Shown here piece after piece: positions 3,885 to 7,616 of a DNA stretch of 7,616 nt. The stretch is from Clostridiales bacterium (GTDB lineage Bacteria > Bacillota > Clostridia > Tissierellales > Sedimentibacteraceae): the NCBI GenBank assembly GCA_003487955.1, contig DNNJ01000054.1, forward strand, positions 1-7,616, written 5' to 3'. The notes beneath the pieces were generated by a model, which was given only the letters and a program-made list of their open reading frames with translations, was not told where the DNA came from and searched no databases. The position numbers and the translations under genes were made by a program. Position 1 is the stretch's first letter. Each line of letters begins with the position of its first letter.

Positions 3885-5480
3885 ATGAGTGATAACCTTC
3901 TAAGCTTAAAACATGTTTCAAAAGAATATTCAGGAAACAAAGTATTGAAGGATATAAATATTGAGCTGAAAAAAGGCGAAATTCATGCACTGATAGGTGA
4001 AAACGGAGCAGGAAAATCCACACTGATGAATATTCTCTTTGGAATGTCGGTAATTCATACGACCGGCGGATTTGAAGGAACCATAGAAATAGAAGGCAAA
4101 CATGCAGATATTAAAAGTCCTCATGATGCCATGGACTATGGAATAGGTATGGTACACCAGGAATTTATGCTTATTCCGGGGTTTACCATTATGGAAAATA
4201 TTAAGCTGAACAGAGAAATTACAAAACCCAACTTAGTGAGTCCCGTATTTGGAAAACGTCTTGAAACACTAAATATAAAGCAAATGAATGCGGACACAAG
4301 GAAAGCTCTTGACTTATTAGACATGAATATAGAAGAATATGTACAAGTGGCAGGACTTCCGGTAGGTCATATGCAGTTTATCGAAATTGCAAGAGAAATT
4401 GACAAGACGGGAATAAAAATCTTAGTTTTTGATGAGCCTACAGCAGTTTTAGCTGAATCAGAAGCGGCAAACCTGCTAAAAGCAATGAAAAAGCTTGCCC
4501 GGAAGGGAATCGGTATTTTATTTATAAGTCATAGACTTGATGAAATTATTGATGTAGCCGATGTGGTTACCGTTTTACGAGACGGAGAGCATGTGGCTAC
4601 AAAAAATGTAGAGGATACCAATAAATATGAAATAGCACAGTTGATGGTGGGACGAAGCATCACCATAGACAGAGAAGAAGGTACGAACAAAAATATTGTT
4701 GATGAAACAATATTAGACATAAAGAACTTATTCGTTGCAATGCCCGGTGAAAGAGTAAAGGGTGTTGACTTAAACGTAAAAAAAGGTGAAATAGTAGGTA
4801 TAGGCGGACTTGCAGGTCAGGGGAAATTAGGTATTGCCAATGGTATAATGGGAATATTCCCTGCAAAAGGAGAGGTTGAATTTAAGGGTAAAAGCTCGGC
4901 CTTAAATGATCCAAAATCTGCAATTAAATCCGGTCTTTCATTTGTAAGCGAAGACAGGAAAGGCGTAGGCCTTTTATTGGATGAATCAATTGAATCCAAT
5001 ATTGTATTTTCAGCCATGCAGATAAACAATGATTTTTTAGTAAATGTTGGTCCTGTTAAATTAAAAAATTCTGCAAGAATTAGAGAACATGCCAATAAAA
5101 TGATAAAAGAGCTTGATATAAGATGCACCTCCTCCATGCAGAGAGTAGGAAGCTTAAGCGGAGGTAACCAACAAAAGGTATGCGTTGCAAGGGCTTTGAC
5201 ATTGGCTCCTGAGCTTCTTTTGGTTTCCGAGCCTACAAGAGGAATTGACATAGGAGCTAAAAAATTAGTTCTTGATTTATTGAAGCAATTAAATAATGAA
5301 GGCATGACTATAATAATGACTTCTTCGGAATTAGCCGAATTAAGAAGCATATGTGACAGGATTGTAATAATTTGCGAAGGTAAGGTTGAAGGACAGCTCC
5401 CTCCCGATGCACCGGATGCTGAATTTGGTTTAATGATGTCAGGCAGCAGTAATGGAAATTCAGAAGGGAGGGAAGCATAA
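3885..5480 (+). CDS. Tandem-domain ABC importer ATPase (RbsA/MglA/YufO type)
   Basis: The 531-residue cytosolic protein carries two fused nucleotide-binding domains, the usual size for this class, and would energise the two permeases. Domain 1 (about 5-250) has Walker A GENGAGKST (38-46), Q-loop Q92, Walker B ILVFDE (179-184) and switch His216. Its signature is degenerate (LPVGH, 158-162, instead of LSxGQ). Domain 2 (about 275-515) has an altered Walker A, GLAGQGKL (308-315), where the Ser/Thr after the Lys is Leu. It has a good signature, LSGGNQQ (424-430), but Walker B reads LLLVSEP, with Ser448 where Asp is normal. Because the signature of one domain completes the site of the other, the composite site using Walker A of domain 1 and LSGGN of domain 2 looks intact and the other impaired. 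Asymmetry is known in this class, but the exact substitutions look distinctive. The start follows AGGAGGT. The stop overlaps the next ATG by one base (TAATG), implying translational coupling. The substrate cannot be told from this gene. Confidence 0.9.
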   Translation: MSDNLLSLKHVSKEYSGNKVLKDINIELKKGEIHALIGENGAGKSTLMNILFGMSVIHTTGGFEGTIEIEGKHADIKSPHDAMDYGIGMVHQEFMLIPGFTIMENIKLNREITKPNLVSPVFGKRLETLNIKQMNADTRKALDLLDMNIEEYVQVAGLPVGHMQFIEIAREIDKTGIKILVFDEPTAVLAESEAANLLKAMKKLARKGIGILFISHRLDEIIDVADVVTVLRDGEHVATKNVEDTNKYEIAQLMVGRSITIDREEGTNKNIVDETILDIKNLFVAMPGERVKGVDLNVKKGEIVGIGGLAGQGKLGIANGIMGIFPAKGEVEFKGKSSALNDPKSAIKSGLSFVSEDRKGVGLLLDESIESNIVFSAMQINNDFLVNVGPVKLKNSARIREHANKMIKELDIRCTSSMQRVGSLSGGNQQKVCVARALTLAPELLLVSEPTRGIDIGAKKLVLDLLKQLNNEGMTIIMTSSELAELRSICDRIVIICEGKVEGQLPPDAPDAEFGLMMSGSSNGNSEGREA

Positions 5481-6580
5481 TGGTAGATGCAGGCAGAAAA
5501 AGAATTAGCTTTAATGATATAGTTAAAAAAATAGGATTCCCTACTATTTTTATCGGCGGATTCTGGATACTCTTGCTTATTGCCGGAGGGGCTTTTGGAA
5601 TATCCATTAATACCTTATTGAGTGATACAATAAAACGTGCAGGTATGAACGGTATATTGGTACTTGCCATGGTTCCTTCAATACAATCGGGAACAGGTCC
5701 GAACTTTGCATTGCCGGTAGGGATTGTATGCGGTTTATTTGCCGAAGTTTGTGCTATAGAATTTGGATATACAGGCTGGTCATGGTTGTTTATGTCAATT
5801 GCTTTTTCTATACCATTGGCAACTATTGTAGGATACTTGTACGGCAGGCTGTTAAATGCCGTTAAAGGCTCCGAAATGACAATTGCCACTTACACGGGAT
5901 TTTCAATTGTTGCTGCAATGTGTCTTGCATGGCTTATGATACCCTTTCAAAGCCCGAAAATGGGCTGGTTTATAGGAAAAGGATTAAGAGAAACAATACA
6001 GCTTGATGCAATCGGTGGAGACAAGATATTAAGCAACTTTTGGAGCTTCTCATTATTTGGAGAAAAAGGACTTATCACTATTGGCGGTCAAAAAGGAATA
6101 ATAATTCCAACGGGAATGCTTTTAATATTTTTCGCATGCTGTTTTATAGTATGGCTGTATTTCAGGTCAAAATCCGGTATTGCCATATCTGCAGGTGGGA
6201 TAAATCCTAAATTTGCCCAATCTTCAGGAATTGATATTGATAAAGGAAGAATAAAAGCAAATATATTGTCTACAATTATGGGAGCAATAGGAATTATAGT
6301 ATATTCTCAGGGTTACGGATATACACAGCTTTATACGGCACCCCTTATGATGGCCTTTCCTGCAGTTGCCGCTGTATTAATCGGCGGGGCTACAGCATCA
6401 AGAGCAAAGGTATCTCACGTAATAATAGGGGTTATTATATACCAGGGTCTTTTTACCACGGCACTGCCCGTGGCAAACCAACTGTTTGAAGGTACGGATT
6501 TATCTGAAATACTGCGTATGGTAATCCAAAACGGTATAATCCTTTATGCGCTGACACAGGTAAAAGGAGGCGATAATTAA
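5480..6580 (+). CDS. ABC importer permease 1 (BPD_transp_2 family)
   Basis: The product is 366 residues, very hydrophobic, and belongs to the branched-chain/ribose-type inner-membrane permeases. A cytosolic basic N terminus (to about 20) precedes about eight to nine membrane segments, for example residues 21-40, 57-67, 77-95, 102-122, 134-155, 208-228, 262-276, 290-303 and 311-330. The loop around 230-260 (KSGIAISAGGINPKFAQSSGIDIDK) is the conserved cytoplasmic ATPase-contact region of the family, and AVLIGGATASRAKVSHVIIGV (296-318 region) is the typical late glycine-rich motif. A hydrophilic external loop of about 50 residues lies at 157-207. The ATG overlaps the ATPase stop (TAATG) and uses GGGAGGG at 5466-5472 as ribosome binding site. 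Its own stop overlaps the start of the second permease in the same way, so the three genes should be made in fixed proportion. Assignment to the family is firm; the substrate is unknown. Confidence 0.88.
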   Translation: MVDAGRKRISFNDIVKKIGFPTIFIGGFWILLLIAGGAFGISINTLLSDTIKRAGMNGILVLAMVPSIQSGTGPNFALPVGIVCGLFAEVCAIEFGYTGWSWLFMSIAFSIPLATIVGYLYGRLLNAVKGSEMTIATYTGFSIVAAMCLAWLMIPFQSPKMGWFIGKGLRETIQLDAIGGDKILSNFWSFSLFGEKGLITIGGQKGIIIPTGMLLIFFACCFIVWLYFRSKSGIAISAGGINPKFAQSSGIDIDKGRIKANILSTIMGAIGIIVYSQGYGYTQLYTAPLMMAFPAVAAVLIGGATASRAKVSHVIIGVIIYQGLFTTALPVANQLFEGTDLSEILRMVIQNGIILYALTQVKGGDN

Positions 6581-7616
6581 TGAATAATGATAATATATCA
6601 GAAAGATTAAACACAAATAAAGTATCAACATGGTTGGCAGATAACATAGTATCATTAATATTTGTTGCCTTTACGCTATTTGGATTTTTAGTATCAGACG
6701 GTGTAACAATGAACTTTTTCCTGACAGAATTATCAAGCCGTTTCTTCAGGAATGCATTTCTTGTTTTATCTCTTATAATACCTGTTGTGGCAGGTCTTGG
6801 GCTTAACTTTGGTATAGTTGTAGGCGCCATGGCCGGACAAATTGCCATTGCCATTGTATTATACTTTGGATGGGGAGGTCTTAACGGACTTCTGCTAACA
6901 ATGCTTATAGCACTTCCCATAGCAACATTGTTCGGGTATTTGACGGGAATTCTGTACAACAAAACAAGAGGCCAGGAAATGATTGCAAGCTTAATGGTGG
7001 GTTACTTTGCCAATGGTATATATCAATTCCTATTCTTGTTTGTAGTAGGCGTAATAATAAAGGTTCCTAAAAACCACCCCATGATTAAGCCTGACGGTGT
7101 AGGTGTAAGAATGACTGTAGACATGGGAGCTTATGACAAGGGCGGACTTAAATACGCTTTGGATAAAATTTGGGAAATACCTTTCATGTGGGCTATATTA
7201 GCAGTATTTGCAGCTATTTTGCTCTTGCAGGTATGGAAAATAATAAGAAACAAGAAGAATCCTGTTTTATACAGATATAACAAAACAATGATTGTAATAA
7301 ATATAATCTTAAGCCTGGTTATGATTGCAATCAGTGTTCAAGCAATTACAACGGATTCAAGCTTAATGATAGTTAGAAAGGTTCCGGTATTTACAGGATT
7401 GTTAATAGTTGCTCTTTGTATTTTCAACGAACTGATTTTAAAAACAAAACTTGGACAGGATTTCAGAAGTGTGGGTCAAAGTCAGCACATTGCTGAGGTT
7501 TCAGGTATCAATGTTGATAAAACAAGAATTATAGCAACGATTATGTCAACGGTGTTTGCTGCATGGGGACAAATTATGTACCTGCAGAATATGGGAACAC
7601 TAAACACATATGGTGC
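6580..7616 (+). CDS. ABC importer permease 2 (BPD_transp_2 family), 3' end cut by window edge
   Basis: The frame starts at ATG 6580-6582, overlapping the TAA of permease 1 (TAATG), with a good AAGGAGG site at 6564-6570. It is open for 345 codons to the window end with no stop. A polar N terminus (about 1-20) precedes membrane segments near 22-38, 58-76, 79-96, 101-124, 135-160, 203-219, 237-253 and 269-287. The region 288-315 (LGQDFRSVGQSQHIAEVSGINVDKTR) matches the ATPase-contact loop of the family and aligns with residues 230-260 of permease 1. Compared with permease 1, two additional hydrophobic segments (about 237-253 and 269-287) lie between the external loop and this contact loop. It probably pairs with permease 1 as a heterodimeric channel. 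The remaining C-terminal segments, about 70 or more residues by comparison with permease 1, lie beyond the window. Confidence 0.88.
   Translation, partial: MNNDNISERLNTNKVSTWLADNIVSLIFVAFTLFGFLVSDGVTMNFFLTELSSRFFRNAFLVLSLIIPVVAGLGLNFGIVVGAMAGQIAIAIVLYFGWGGLNGLLLTMLIALPIATLFGYLTGILYNKTRGQEMIASLMVGYFANGIYQFLFLFVVGVIIKVPKNHPMIKPDGVGVRMTVDMGAYDKGGLKYALDKIWEIPFMWAILAVFAAILLLQVWKIIRNKKNPVLYRYNKTMIVINIILSLVMIAISVQAITTDSSLMIVRKVPVFTGLLIVALCIFNELILKTKLGQDFRSVGQSQHIAEVSGINVDKTRIIATIMSTVFAAWGQIMYLQNMGTLNTYG

Noticed and set aside
4817..5889. Long - strand frames (177 and 193 codons) opposite the ATPase and permease 1
   Set aside because: They lie antisense to strongly conserved genes and have no recognisable domain, so they are shadows of the + strand coding sequence.
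6453..6962. 169-codon - strand frame across the permease junction
   Set aside because: It lies antisense to permease 1 and 2, which show clear family motifs; no independent support.

Overview
The window reads as an A+T-rich Firmicutes chromosome, most likely an anaerobic Clostridia-type organism. This is an inference from base composition, strong AGGAGG-type ribosome binding sites, a YhaM-family exoribonuclease, and a DUF3798-type lipoprotein, a family I know mainly from clostridia and relatives. No rRNA, tRNA, CRISPR array or insertion sequence is visible.

Left part (1-2185): the window opens inside a yhaM-like gene (OB fold plus HD domain, + strand) that lacks only a few N-terminal codons. 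A short perfect GC-rich hairpin separates it from a convergent unrecognised gene on the - strand (951-1634). That gene is probably longer at its N terminus than its first ATG suggests, and may start at a rare ATT codon. A divergent control region of about 125 bases contains a 15-base palindrome. It leads to a small charged helical protein of 102 residues on the + strand (1877-2185).

Middle (2186-2530): a 345-base intergenic region holds a fragment resembling a dispersed bacterial intergenic repeat, a terminator-like hairpin, operator-like inverted motifs, and a perfect-consensus vegetative promoter (TTGACA, 17-base spacer, TATAAT).

Right part (2531-7616): a four-gene ABC importer operon driven by that promoter. 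It encodes a DUF3798 substrate-binding lipoprotein, a tandem-domain ATPase of the RbsA/MglA/YufO type, and two different BPD_transp_2 permeases; the second permease runs off the window. A long imperfect hairpin between the lipoprotein and ATPase genes probably sets higher expression of the binding protein. The ATPase and both permeases are joined by one-base TAATG stop/start overlaps. The lipoprotein would capture a ligand outside the cell, the two permeases would form an asymmetric channel, and the ATPase would power uptake. The substrate is unknown; the sugar or nucleoside labels usually given to such ATPases and permeases come only from distant family resemblance. This operon, with its unusual second ATPase site, is the most interesting content of the window.
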